Origin: Apium graveolens
Taxonomy: Eukaryota; Streptophyta; Magnoliopsida; Apiales; Apiaceae
DNA length: 64,000 nucleotides
NCBI RefSeq assembly: GCF_009905375.1
Contig: NC_133648.1
Coordinates: forward strand, 22,251,884 to 22,315,883
Direction of reading: 5' to 3'
Below the pieces are notes generated by a model. It made no database searches, was not told the DNA's origin, and was given only the letters and a program-made list of their open reading frames with translations. Below, in pieces: positions 37,392 through 49,602 of this stretch; position 1 is the stretch's first letter; each line of letters begins with the position of its first letter. The position numbers and the translations under genes were made by a program.

Positions 37392-40300
37392 TGTAACACC
37401 CCCAAATCCGGGGTCGGGGATCCGGGTTGTCACGAGTTCCATTTCCCTTAACAACACCCAATCTTAATAAATAATCAACTACTCTGTACTGTGACCCCAC
37501 AATAAACACACACACCACAAGTTATAGTCTCAGAGATGAATATCCAAAAATAATCACAAGTCGTTTTATTCCACAATTATATGCCAATACACCTTAAACA
37601 GGTTTCTGAATAAATTTACATTTCTTTGCCATTATTACAATTCATAAATATACATAATCTGATACATCAAAAGTTGAAAGCCTAGCCTATTGGTAGTTCC
37701 TACCTCAGCTATGGCGGCATCCGTGCTTCTAGAAAACTGCGGAACGTCTCCTAACCTCTTGCGAATCGGGAGCTTGGTCCGGTTCATCTTGTCTATCTGA
37801 TGTTGTGTGATGAAAGAAGAAAGCAAGGGTGAGCAGCAAGCCCACCAAAATAATATGTATAATGATTAACAATATATGAGCCTTCTCATAATACTCATGA
37901 AAGTCTTGGTCAAAAGAAATGAACCAAGTTGATATCTTAATGCGATGAAGTCGCAAAATATTCAGTATATATATATATACATATATACTTTTCAAAATAT
38001 TGGAAGTCCTCTTCCATGCATAATATACACAAAGTCCCAGTGTATAACTGTATAAAAAAAAATATCGTTGCAAGGTGATCTCATATATCTAACCTTGTCT
38101 CAACGTTTTTCTGAAAATCTTTGTCATTCATAAGACAATTATTAATTAGATATAAGTTTAAAAGATGAGGTTACCAAATACCCCAATATACTTATATCTT
38201 TCCCAATACTACTTGAACTACCACCGTTCAAGTTATAATCAGTTTCAAAAGTTCATCACATAGATGAGACTATAAGACAAGATTTGAATAGATTAAATCT
38301 TTAAAATATTATCAAAATAAAATGAAGTTACGAGATACTTCATTTGATGTAAACATCATTTTGAAAACTTGACCCTGCCAACAATCAACAATCGCCCAAC
38401 CGTAGCCTTTCTATCGAAGTGCTCTGGGTAGTGTTGCAGAAATTATCCAATTGGATGATGAACTCATTACGGGAGTTTGCCGCGCCAGGAAGACCACTTA
38501 CGATGATCAGTCGTAGTAGTGCAACCCCACCATTTTCTACATGTAGAGGAGAACCTGTCGGATTTACTTGTCAACCGAACACTGAACTCCTAAGGAATGG
38601 ACCGCCTTAGCGGAACTTCCAGGCCATTTGGGCCAATATAATAAGGCTGGGCCGGCGCTACTCGGCCACTTACGCCACTCCTAGTTCAGATGAAATCCAT
38701 GACTCTGAAACGTAAAGCTCGTCCCCACTTTCCCCAAGTAGAAACTTGTTGATACGGCTTCACCAAGAAGTCGTATCTAGTTGGAAAGGAAAACTCACCG
38801 ATATTTCCCAGGCGATGCCTGTTAATGGATTAACTTGTTCCAAGAATTTTACTTCCCGAATATTGGGTAAGTAATCAAAAACTCTTTTACCAAGACAGCA
38901 ACCTTGTTGCGAATATAAAACACACCACCGAGCCGGATCCCCCAGGTTTTGAGCGAGTATTTAAATCCCCTTTTTAAAAGGAAGATCTTAAATATAAAAA
39001 TAGTTTTGGGATCCGCTCTAACTTTTGAAAATCATTTTAAAGACTCGAAAACACTTTAAAGAGTGTGAAAACACTTTAAAGAGTGTTTGGAGTAAAACTG
39101 ATTTAATGAAGTAAATCAGTCCCCAGAATATTTAGAAAATGTCTGAATATTATTATTTAAATAATATTCCCATAAAAAAATAATCTTTATAAAAATAATT
39201 GAAGTAGAAGTATTAAAACTTATACTTGAAACGAGTAGCAAATAATCAAAGATATACTTATACGAAAGTAATATCTTTATTTGAATAATCAAAAATAAGT
39301 TTGATTATCGACACCTTGTTCTTTAATAAAATAAAGAATATATCTCAGCAAATAATCGGAGTCATAGATCCTCAAATGAATATTCAAATAATATTCAATA
39401 AATAAAATAAGCTGAGTCATAATACCTCGAATGAATATTATAAATAATATTCATTAAATAAAATAAAGGAGTCATACATCCTCAATTGAATGTCCAAGTA
39501 ATATCCAATAAATAATGTAAAGGAGTCATACGCCTTCGAATAATATTCGAAATAATATTCAATAATAAAATAAAGTTAAAGTTATCGAATAAACCTTATT
39601 CGATTAATAGTTTTAAAAACTATATCCATATATATATATATATAAATAAATATATATATATATATAATATACTCGGGAATATCGACTCCCGGTTTAGAAA
39701 TATGTTCACCTTTTATCCCCTATACTAAGGGTATACGCAACTACTTGCTTATTTCTAGCATAGGTATTATGCAACTATAAGCATTGAAATCAACAGATAG
39801 ATAACCAGATTACGAAACAGACATGCATATATACCATATTAGCATGCTCCAATATATCGCAAAATTTGCTAATAACAATCATGCAATATCACAAGATAAT
39901 GCATATACATATATTTACATCACAGCAACAGTATAACGGGTAGAAAACTTGCCTGAGCGACTGGGGGTTACGAATGGCTCGGGACGAGTCTGGTAACCTA
40001 TAAGCAACAAGTTGGAATTAAACCAAAGTCACTTGTAAATCTATACTTTAACTAACTTAGACTCTAACGCTCGTTTTGCGCTCACTGATTCGCTTAAGTC
40101 ACTCGGGTACCCTCGGCTCCACCATTTTTAATAATTTAACCTTTACGAGTTTTAAGGCGATTCCTTCGCGAGTGTCTTACCAACTGCCTAGCACACTTAC
40201 CATAAATGTTTCATACTTCAATTAGTCCTTTTTGGTCTTTAACCTATGTTTCAAAGTAAGGCGAGGGGAAATGTTTCGTTCGCGAAACGCCGTTACTTGA

Positions 40301-41776
40301 AACGGTCGTTTCTCCTAAACCGTGCATCGGAATCGAACGAACTACATATCAAAATGAAGCTCGTAACATGAGCTATCTAAACATGGCAGTGGTCATAATC
40401 TAGCAGGGGGTTCTCGGGTCCTAATGCTATGCACAAAAACAGTCCAAAGAAAATCGGACGTTACGACGGCTATGTTTACGCGATTACCAATATTTATACC
40501 ACTCCAATTATTTACCAATTCACTACAAACCACCCAACCATCATCAATACATCAAACACAACTTATATCAAGGCAAAGTCAGTCCATAATCTCAAGGTTT
40601 TCCAACTTATTCAACCGCAAACATGATCTACTAACCATAACTTAAGATTCATTAACCATTAACCAAGATTCATATCCAAAATCACCACAAATCCAACCAA
40701 ACTATCTAACATACATGGATCTTGCTATACATACATGGATATTTCTATATATACATTAATCCATCCATAAACTCATCAAAACTCAAAGTTCAAACTATAA
40801 GTTAAAGGTGAAAGTTGTTTATACCTCCTTGAAGCTTCCTAACACAACCCAAGAGCTTTGAATGCCTAAAAGAACCTTGATCCTTGCTTGTATAACCTTA
40901 ATCTTTCATAAAAATTCAAGAAAACTAAAGTTATTTCTTGAAGGTTACTATTCACCATCTTCTTCCTTGATTTATAGAAAAAGATTGGCTTGGAATTAGA
41001 AGCTTAAACTTATAGGAAGTATGTAACTATCCATGGGGAAGCTTAGATAATTACCTTGCTAAATAGTAAGTGGTGGAGCTTGGATCTTCAAATTTTAAGA
41101 AATGGGCCGAGAGCTAGCTTGGGAAGAAAGAGATTTTTGTGTTTTGTTTGATGAAAATGAAATGATTTGCTTGGTTGGTTGATTTTTGTGTTGTTTTTGG
41201 TTAATGACTTAATTAACCTTGATTTTGTGTGGTTATAATTCAACCACACTTCCTTCCCTTCTATGTCATGCTTGTGTCACCTTGCACATGTCATCCTCCC
41301 TTCCTTGTCCTCTTCTCATTGGTTGGGTGACATCACTTCCTCTAATCCCTTTGCTTAACTTCCTAATTGTTTGCCTAATGACCGTTGATCTGTTATACGG
41401 TTCGCTTAACTTTCATTTTCGTTTATCGTTTGAGGGATCATACCCGGGATCTTATTACTTAGGTTCCCTTAACCTTTCTCAATATATTATATTCCTTTTA
41501 TGATCCTCTCCTATAATCCTTTAATTTCAATCCTTTTTATCCTGTTACCTTATACTCAATTCTCTCCGTATCTTGTGGATTTCCGGGAAAAATCAAAGTG
41601 TTCGGAATTGGATTCTGACGATCTTTACATACACTTATATACCACATAGAGTACTAATAATATCCCATAAGATCAATAACAGAACCCCTACATAGCGTGG
41701 CATGAAAAGTTTTCTCGTTCAGCAAAAACACTATTCATAAGGGTTTCAAAATTTCTCAAAAATTGGGGTTATTACA
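37392..41776 (-). repeat. Element 2, 5' LTR (4.39 kb)
   Basis: Nearly identical to 27431-31805. One clear difference is a 20-bp tandem duplication (39047-39066 repeated at 39067-39086) that is single in the other LTR. Others are a shorter TA run near 37970 and a few substitutions. It abuts copia sequence at 41777. Confidence 0.9.
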
Positions 41777-41907
41777 CTTACCTTCCATATGGGATATTCA
41801 GATGGTCTCAATATGGGAACTCTGATAGTCTCATATCGACTCTGAGTTGATATCTTTGATGATTCCTCAGTTTTGGTAGGCTTAGTTGGAGTTTCTGTGT
41901 CAGACAT
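41777..41907 (-). pseudogene. Copia gag, N-terminal fragment
   Basis: From ATG at 41907 the frame reads MSDTETPTKPTKTEESSK and then VPILRPSEYPIWKV. The last part is the conserved N-terminal gag stretch of plant copia elements (family knowledge). It is cut after 43 residues at the element 2 boundary (41776). The start was chosen because an upstream in-frame ATG at 41961 falls in the primer-binding site. Confidence 0.75.
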
Positions 41908-41948
41908 GATTGTGTTTGGATCTTTAACTGTATGTGTGTTAACAGATA

Positions 41949-41960
41949 GCTCTGATACCA
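41949..41960 (-). promoter_or_regulatory. Primer-binding site of the copia element
   Basis: Minus-strand TGGTATCAGAGC, two bases from the LTR end at 41963; tRNA-Met type. Confidence 0.85.
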
Positions 41961-42583
41961 CTTGTTAGGTCACACTTTCACTGTAGAGGGGGTGAATACA
42001 GTGTTTATTACAATCAAATCAAACTTCAAGAACTTATGTAACAGAAAACAAACTTTATTTAAACAATAAACTCTGTTACAATCTGGAACTGTTATCTCTC
42101 AGTGATGAACAAAATATCACGAGAGCTTCTAGAGTTATAATAAATAATATTCTCGATAATGATAACACCTCTAGTGTAAACTCTATTTCTGTGTTTATAT
42201 ACTACACAGTTACAAGATATTCGCTAATTGATATGGAATATAATTCTGCTTCCTAAAATATATCAATCAGATATCTTCTATTCCAAGTATTCCATCCTTC
42301 ACGGAATTCCTTCTTCATGCATATCTCTTCTTATGTTTATCTTGATCTTCTTAACTTTAATCAGCTACTGTCCTTATCTGATCGTCCTTCAGCACTTAAG
42401 TTCTGATATCTATCTCCTGATAACATAAGTACTGATATCCCTTAAGTTCTGACTTCCAGTACCTTAAGTTCTGACTTCCAGTATAAGTACTGATCAGTTA
42501 AGTACTGATTTGTTCTGTTCAAATAAGATCTGAAATCTAAACATAAAACATATTAGCCATGACATTATCAAATATATCTAACA

Positions 42584-42886
42584 TATATATATATATATAT
42601 ATACTTTATATACATATATTTAATTACGAATTTTAATTAAAACAACTTCAAAAAATCATAATAATTAATCCACACATCAGAAAATTATGAAAAAAATACC
42701 CAGATGATCTACAACACTTGTAGAACCCAGATCTACAGTCAAAACAATTTTGAGAAACAATTTCTAATCAATCATAATTAATCCATGATATAACTTGCAA
42801 AAATTATAATAAATTCATACAATATCATAAAATTCTGAAATTTTTATTACAGATCTATATGCATACAACATATGCTCTGATACCAC
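42584..42886 (-). mobile_element. Leader region of LTR element B
   Basis: AT-rich non-coding sequence starting with a (TA)n run at 42584-42603. The minus-strand primer site TGGTATCAGAGC lies at 42874-42885, one base from the LTR start at 42887. The copia LTR inserted at 42583 cuts it off from the rest of element B. Confidence 0.7.
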
Positions 42887-43225
42887 TGTAGGATTTTATA
42901 TATCACGGAAGCATGGTAAAACAATTTTCTTGATATAAAATCCAAATAAAAGCATACAAATCGTGATTAAATCATATGGGATCGATTTCTAACCTTTAAA
43001 AGCGATCCAAGAACGACGAGCAGAGATCCCTAGAAACTGCTCCTCAAGTGTGAAGCACTCCACCTGTATCCACCAAGAGATCAATGTAATGGAGGAAGAA
43101 GGGGTGGGAGAATTAGGGTTTTCTTAACTATTTTTAGGTTGAGGCAAAATAAGGGTTTATAATAGTATATTTATAGGCAAAATTTTCAGCTGAAATTTTT
43201 TCCATAAAATATTATTGTTATTAAC
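42887..43225 (-). repeat. Element B LTR, first part
   Basis: Plus strand starts TGTAGGATTT beside the primer site. A minus-strand TATAAATA box lies at 43168-43175. The LTR is interrupted at 43225 by element 3 and resumes at 56051. Joined, it is about 1640 bp. Lineage not determined, because no coding region of B is in the window. Confidence 0.7.
43221..43225. repeat. Left target-site duplication of element 3 (TTAAC)
   Basis: TTAAC immediately before the LTR, matched by TTAAC at 56046-56050 immediately after the other LTR. This proves a simple insertion. Confidence 0.9.
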
Positions 43226-46200
43226 TATAATATCTAGGATATATCATGTAATTATTTTTTCTAATAAATAATTATTATCTTTGTTCAGTATCTATTCTGT
43301 GAATTAATTATTAAGTGTTATCTGTGTTGGATATTTAAAAATAATATTAATTCAGTATTTTAATTTTTATATGTCCAAAATAAAATATAGATAATTGTCA
43401 TATCTTCCTAATTATTTTTATGTTGATTTATGAATATATAGAAATCATATGAAATTTATAAAATCTTTTTCCACGTATTTAAAATCTATTTTATAAAAAC
43501 GGGAACCAGCCGACGTCATCCGTTGTTACGTTTTTGGAACCCGAAACTCTTCCGAGAACTCCTTCCTAACCTAATTGTAATATTCCGAGCATATTCCATG
43601 CTTCGACTTTTTCGATCCGGCGTACGGTTTGTACTGTGCGGGTCTCGGCGCAACATTTTCGATACAATATTCGTTCGGTAATCAATAAAACTCGTATTTT
43701 CGATAAACGGGAGCTTTTTATTAAACTATCACAATTATCACCTCGTAGTACGTGTAACCAGGCGCTGAGACCAAGACCGCAGTACAAATTGTACTGATTT
43801 GGATAATTATCCCGAAACCGATACTGTTTAGATCAGTTTTTTTAAATAAACGTACCGTTTTATATCCGGAATGATCCAACGGGATACTAATTTTCCGTAA
43901 TTATAAATAGCCTTTACCGTATTTTATTTCGTACCAGAAATCATTTGCAACCAGTATTTACAGAGTTTTTACAGAGAAAATACTATAATTATAAATTGTT
44001 CTTCGTAATCAAACACAAATTTGGAGGCGTTACCGATATCGGATTAAGGCGTGCATATACTCGAATCGAAGCCTGAAAAATTTCCTATCTGATTCAGCCA
44101 TCAATTTCAACCCAGAATCAAAGGTTATTTTCCTATGAACTATTTTATATTCGAATTATCAAGAATTAAAAGTGTGAATTTTTGTTCGAGTTATTGTTTG
44201 GATGATTTGATGCTTGCATGTTGTAGATCTTTTCTTCCTGATCATTTTGGTATGTCATATGATCGATTTGGAGTTCAATAACATGTTCAAATTAGGGTTT
44301 GATTCACGAATTGTATAATTAGGGTTTATATTCGTTTGAATGTTCTTGATTAAAATTGGGGGTTTCTTATTTAGGGATTATCGGAAGTTCTAAAGGGGTG
44401 GGTTTTGTTTCCCTTGAAATTTGCAATCTAATCATATATAGCACGTTATCAGACGATTTCTAGATCGAACGGAGTTGTTGTTTGAAGTTTCGCCGGATTT
44501 TATATAAACTCGCCAGCGGGGAGTTTTGTTTCGATCGTTTCGATCGATTTCGGATATGTTTGCAGATTTTGTTTACATAATTGAATTGCATATGGTTTAT
44601 TCTTGAATTCTGGAGTGTTTCATGGCCACTCGAGGCCTCTGTCACGTTTCCGGCGAGCTCGGTGTCGCCGGCAATGGCGACACCGGTGACATGGTGAAGA
44701 AGGTGGTCAAACTATAGTTTGACCCCTGTAGTTTGATGAACCTTACAGTTTAGTCCCTGTATTTTTTATAAGTTTTAAAAATAAGATTTCTGTTTACAAA
44801 ACTTGTAATAATAGTATTTCTGTTTTATTAATTTTCAAAAATAGGATTTCTTTTATTAAAAATCATTTTAAAAATTTGTTTTAATTTCCAAAAATTCCAA
44901 AAATTATTATTTTAACTTCAAAAATTATTTTTAATTCAAAAATAAATCTGAATTAATTATTTAATTAATCTCAGTTAATTTTTAATTGATTAATTGGTCA
45001 ATTAATTAAAAAATTAATTGATTAATTGATTTAATTAATTATTAATTGATTTTATTTAATTATTTAATTAGATTTAAGTATTTAAAAATGATTTAAAAAT
45101 TCCGAAAAAATAGTTTCGAGCTTTAAAATATTATTTTAAATTATTTCCAAGGCTCGATAATTATTATAAAATTATTTTGAAGCCAGAATTGGCCAACCGA
45201 ACCCTGTTTATTAATCCGAAATTGATCCAACGACCCGTTTTAATTCCGAAAAATGTTTTAAAAATCATTTTAAAAACTTGAAAGCCTGTTTATGACCCGC
45301 GACTTCTTTATAAATGATATATCATTAATTATGTGATGTGTTATGTGTTATATATGACTTGTTGGTTAACTGTCGGTCTATATATTCGATGTTTACTTGT
45401 TTATTACGTAACTTTCAATCCGTTAATCGGATTTGGGTGAAACGAAGGGTAGATAGAAGTATGTGTTGAATAGAATCGTATGAGTTGAATATTGATAGAT
45501 GCTTATGATATGTGAGCAGAAGAGGCAAGACATAGGAAAGGGAAGCGGGTAGTTAAGGAGTAAGATGATTGTGATTGGAAGCGAGTACAGTATAGTAAGC
45601 TAATACCAGGCAAGTGTTCTGAACTTTCTCGAGATATTATAGTGATTGATAGTCCTGTTTTATATTACAAGTGCTTTGAAGCGCTGAACCCTAACCATAA
45701 ATCCAGTTATTGATCTTGAGCCGTAAACCTGATTCTTTCTAGACCATTTATTGTTGTATACCTAAATATGAACCACAAATATACGATACTACTCCACAAA
45801 TACATACAAACTAAATATCATACACTGAATCGAATTACCTACATACTCAAACAATTGTATCTTATGCTTTGAAAGACCAAATCCTTGAAACTCTGAAATG
45901 TCGTTTCCTTTGTTATCCAATTATTCCCTTACCCAACATCCAAGCTTTGAAATTACCTTATTGATCCTTATGAAGATTGAAACCCTTTCATTATTGAACA
46001 CTTAATGTTGTTAATGATTCTGTTTATTGTTTATTATTGCTTATTCTATTATTATGTTAGAATTGGATTGTTTTTATAAAATTGTGGACCAGATTCGTGG
46101 TTAGACCATATAATGGTCAAGTTAGGCCAATGTGTGCCTTGGATCCAGTAGTTAGAGCAGTGATGTGTGCTTTGCTCGGGGTTAGTGCGTGACTGATCAG

Positions 46201-46719
46201 CAGCCTAACCTTGGTTTTCAAAATAAAAATATAATATCCAATTCTAAATCATAATCTATTGTTCACTTGATACCATAACCATTTTCACCTGATGATCATT
46301 ATTCTCAGTTTTGTCATTGTGACTTGCTGAGCTAGTTAGCTCATTTGTGCGACGTTGTTTATGTTCTTTTCCAGTTAAAAAGGAACCAGTTGGTAGCGAG
46401 GATCCCCAGTCCAGCGCGAGAGCTAGGGGTTCAGGTTGATCAAGTTGAGCTAGTAGGCTTATTTTGGAATAATTTAAGTTTGTAAAAGTTTGTAATAATG
46501 TATAATACTCAGTTTTGGGTTGGATAGTTGGGATTTGAACGGTTTGTAATATAATTAGATGTGTTTGGCTTGTGTGCATACTTTAACCTGTTGTGATCCG
46601 TGATAGTTGGTAAGTAGGGCCACTGCATATTATTATTATCTTTATTATTGTTATAAGTAGGTTATAAATAAGGTGTGTGTGGACCCCAAACTTCTGACCC
46701 GGGTTTGGAGGGCGCCACA
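43226..46719 (+). repeat. Element 3, 5' LTR (3.49 kb)
   Basis: Starts TATAATATC where the partner LTR has TGTAATATC, so the terminal TG is mutated. Ends GGCGCCACA. It aligns end to end with 52562-56045 with scattered substitutions and small indels. It contains a sense TATA box and an AT-rich block of aattaatt repeats near 44950-45080. No gene is seen. Confidence 0.9.
43902..43910 (+). promoter_or_regulatory. TATA box in element 3 LTR
   Basis: TATAAATAG on the sense strand, about 680 bp into the LTR, preserved at 53240-53248 in the other LTR. Transcription would start about 30 bp downstream, leaving about 2.8 kb of LTR in the transcript leader. Confidence 0.6.
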
Positions 46720-46723
46720 GGTT

Positions 46724-46740
46724 TGGTATCTGAGTTGCAG
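46724..46740 (+). promoter_or_regulatory. Primer-binding site, element 3 (degenerate)
   Basis: TGGTATCTGAGT lies four bases after the LTR end and differs from TGGTATCAGAGC at two of 12 positions. Spacing matches elements 1 and 2. Confidence 0.7.
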
Positions 46741-46917
46741 GTTATAAGTCACTGACACAAGCCTAGGATAACGGGAATGGGTAGAGGGTTATGATTAGGA
46801 GTAAGGAATAGAAAGATAGAACGTCAAGAGGTTGAGTGCTTGGGTATAATAGGTATTGGTATGATTCGTATCGTGGTTCGAGATTCTTATATTATGATAT
46901 GATTTCAGATAGCAGCG

Positions 46918-47430
46918 ATGGCCGACTCTTTCATTCCCATATCAGCTGATCACTCAGAGCCTTCAGTTGGAGTACCGTCTTCGGATCCACGTCCTATTGT
47001 TCAACCAGTGTTGGCTATACTACCCCCACCTGTGTTGCAGCCCGTACCACTGCAGGCTATTCCACCTCCAGGCATGAGGCCACCTATCAGAGGAACCCCA
47101 CCTGCTGATTCAGGCCTTACTGGTCATTCAGTTACAGGATTACCTTTCCAGTTCTCATCTTATCTTGTCCCATATCATCAGTTTGAGGCTTGCCTCATGG
47201 AGTAGCGATTTCTACAGGGTCAGATTCAGGAGTTATTACATATCATGCGTACCCGAGAGGTTGGGAGTGGTGAGAGGCGACTTAGAGAGAGACTCCAGGC
47301 ATTTCGTAGAGCAGCTGCAGCGAGGATTGATGAGGCTACACATGAGGACATCACCCCTGATTTCCTAGTGGAGTGGGCTAAGTGGGTTCTAGAGGAGCTT
47401 GAGGAGATTGGAGGTCCAGACTTGCCATGA
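46918..47430 (+). pseudogene. Pre-gag leader ORF, element 3, with one in-frame stop
   Basis: A 170-residue frame from MADSFIPISADHSEPSVG to EEIGGPDLP, broken once by TAG at 47203-47205. The N-terminal half is Pro-rich (VLAILPPPVLQPVPLQAIPP, GMRPPIRGTPPADSG). The C-terminal half is helical and charged (QGQIQELLHIMRTRE, RRLRERLQAFRRAAAARIDE, WAKWVLEELEE). It lies between the primer site and gag, as does the leader ORF of element 1, which also runs from a low-complexity N-terminus to a charged helical C-terminus. No known family is recognised. Splicing or a subgenomic RNA may be needed for expression, but that is inference. Confidence 0.6.
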
Positions 47431-47891
47431 GTTAGAGATCTAGATATAGAGATGCTGAGCAGTGTTGTTATGTTTATATGTACAGTAGTATGTAGTGTGT
47501 ATCAGTAGACTTTTGAGTTGTATTTATAGACTAGCTATGCTAACTAGTGAGTAGGTTTTTGTACCCTTTTGCTTTTACTTTCAAAGCGTCTTTACGCTTG
47601 TACTACCTAAAACTTTTGATCTATATATATCAGTACCTTTTCCTTTCCAGCACTGTTATTTATTTTACTGCACCTGTTTTACCTTACCTTATTTATTGCA
47701 TCAGTTATACCCTGTGATACCATGTACCCTGTTCCCCATAACTGTTTATATTCTGTAAAGAAGCATGCAATTTACTTAGTTCAACTGTTACAACTGTTTT
47801 CAAAAAGAGATATTTCTGTGTTACAAAACTTTTCTATTATGCAAAGAACTTGATTTAAATGCTAAATAAGTTGTTTGATTCTTTACAGAAA

Positions 47892-49190
47892 ATGCCTCCC
47901 AGAAGAAATACCCGCACCAACACCCAGAATGAAGAAACCAATAACAACAACAACAATAACAACCAAGATGATACGAACCAAAATGTGAACCCAGGACCCA
48001 TAGACCCAGCAATAGCCCAGATTCTCCAAATTTTGGCCCAACAAACAGTTCACCTGACACAACAACAACAAAGACAGACCAATCCCCAGGTAACTTTCAA
48101 AACTTTTCAGGCAGTAAACCCACCAGAATTCAAGGGTTCCTTAGAGCCGATTGAAGCAAATGTTTGGTTAAAGGAAATAGAGAAAGCATTTGCCTTAGAA
48201 AAAGTGAAAAGGAACAGAAAGTTGAGTTTGCAAGTTACTATTTGAAGAATGAGGCCACCTATTGGTGGGAGATGGTGAAAACATTGGAAGGTACAGATGT
48301 TATTACTTGGGAGAGGTTTAAAGAATTGTTCTTAGAAAAGTATTTTCCTCAGTTTATTCAAGATCAGATGGAGCTGAAGTTTTTAGAATTAAAGCAAGGG
48401 AATATGTCGGTGGCCGATTATGAGAGTAAGTTTGAGGAATTGTCAGGGTATGTGTCTTCGTATGTGGATATTGACAGGAATAAAGCTAAGAGATTCCAGC
48501 AAGGCTTGAAGCCATGGATCAGAGGGAAGGTAGCCATTTTTGAATTGGATAGCTATGCAGGAGTGGTACAGAAGGCTATGATCGTGGAGACAGAGAGTGA
48601 GATGTCACAGAAAGAGAAGGAAAGCAAGAAAAGGAGATTTAAAGGGAATGAGGGTTAGTCACAACCAGGGAAGTTTCCAAATTTTAAGAAGGGCAAGTTT
48701 CAGCCAGGGAGAAATTTTAATTTCAGGAGACAAAATGCAGGCGACGGAGGCCAATGCAACCGTCCAGTTAATGCGAATCAGCCGAATCAGTTGAGACTAA
48801 CTTTTCCAGATTATCAAGTATGGGGAAAGAAACATGGAGGAGTTTGTAATAACTTAAATGTGGTATGTTTCAAGTGTAACCAGAAAGGGCACTATTCAAG
48901 GTAGTGCCGAAATCAGCCAGCAAAAGAACCAGCAAGTAAGGATTAGCCTATCCGAAATCCAGCAGTGAAGGTTTCAGCCATTGGATTTACGTGCTTTAAA
49001 TGTGGAAAGCCAGGACATATAGCCAGGGATTGCAAGACACCAGCCCCAGTTAGTAATGCATTGAGGATTATGAGATCTACCCCAACAGTGAATGAGACTC
49101 CAAGGGCTAGAGTTTTTGACATGTCTGTGAAGGATGCTATCCAGGATACTGATGTTATGGCAGGTACGCTTAATATGAATTCTTTATGTG
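47892..49190 (+). pseudogene. Gag, element 3
   Basis: Begins MPPRRNTRTNTQNEE with an Asn-rich N-terminus. The capsid-like Retrotrans_gag core follows (ATYWWEMVKTLEG, ITWERFKELFLEKYFPQF, DQMELKFLELKQGNMSVADY), with two CCHC zinc knuckles: CFKCNQKGHYSR then a stop (48866-48905), and CFKCGKPGHIARDC (48992-49033). A frame change near 48200 and TAG codons at 48656, 48902 and 48944 break it. An upstream in-frame ATG at 47859 exists, but MPP is the usual start in this lineage. Confidence 0.88.
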
Positions 49191-49557
49191 CCAAAGTGTT
49201 AATATATTCGGGAGCAACTCGATCGTTTGTTTCACAGGATTTTGTTAGTAAGTTAAATTTTGTCCTGTTGAGTATTTAAATGAAATAATGACTGTGGAAT
49301 TAGCAAATCAAGAACGTGTAACTGTTAATCAAGTTTGTGGGAATTGTGAGATTAAGATTTCTGGTAGTAAGTTTTGCGTAGATTTGATACCATTTAAGTT
49401 AGGAGAATTTGACGTTATATTAGGAATGGATTGGTTATTTAAGCACGATGCCCAGATAGATTGTCGGAATAAGAAGGTAATGGTGAAGACGCCAGAGGAA
49501 AGAATAGTAACGTTCAAGGCCCAGAAGCAAGTAAGGAAGTTCTTAACAATGATTTAA
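49190..49557 (+). pseudogene. Aspartic protease, element 3, catalytic Asp lost
   Basis: The active-site motif reads VLIYSGATRSF. Family members have DSGA, so the catalytic Asp is now Tyr (TAT at 49205-49207, one substitution from GAT). The second half carries DLIPFKLGEFDVILGMDWLF and lies in another frame after a shift near 49270. A TAA follows at 49555. Confidence 0.85.
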
Positions 49558-49602
49558 GCCAAGAAGTTATTATGGCAAGGATGCGAGCATTTCGTAGCAT
49601 AT

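Larger units (their letters stand above)
27431..41776 (-). mobile_element. Tekay-type LTR element 2, rearranged interior
   Basis: Minus-strand element with LTRs 27431-31805 and 37392-41776, a primer site at 37376-37387 and a polypurine tract at 31808-31818. The LTRs look nearly identical over 4.4 kb, but the 5.6-kb interior is a patchwork of decayed Tekay fragments out of the usual order. The left flank is satellite (GACAA) and the right flank is copia gag (CTTAC), so no 5-bp duplication is present. It is non-autonomous. Confidence 0.88.
41777..42583 (-). mobile_element. Ty1/copia 5' end (LTR plus start of gag), truncated
   Basis: The LTR 41963-42583 (621 bp) has perfect TGTTAG...CTAACA ends. 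It is followed, on the minus strand, by a primer site and the start of a gag frame cut off by element 2. The LTR contains short repeated aagttctgacttccagta and aagtactgat units near 42430-42510 and a minus-strand TATATAAA box at 42194-42201. The rest of the element is not in the window. Confidence 0.85.
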
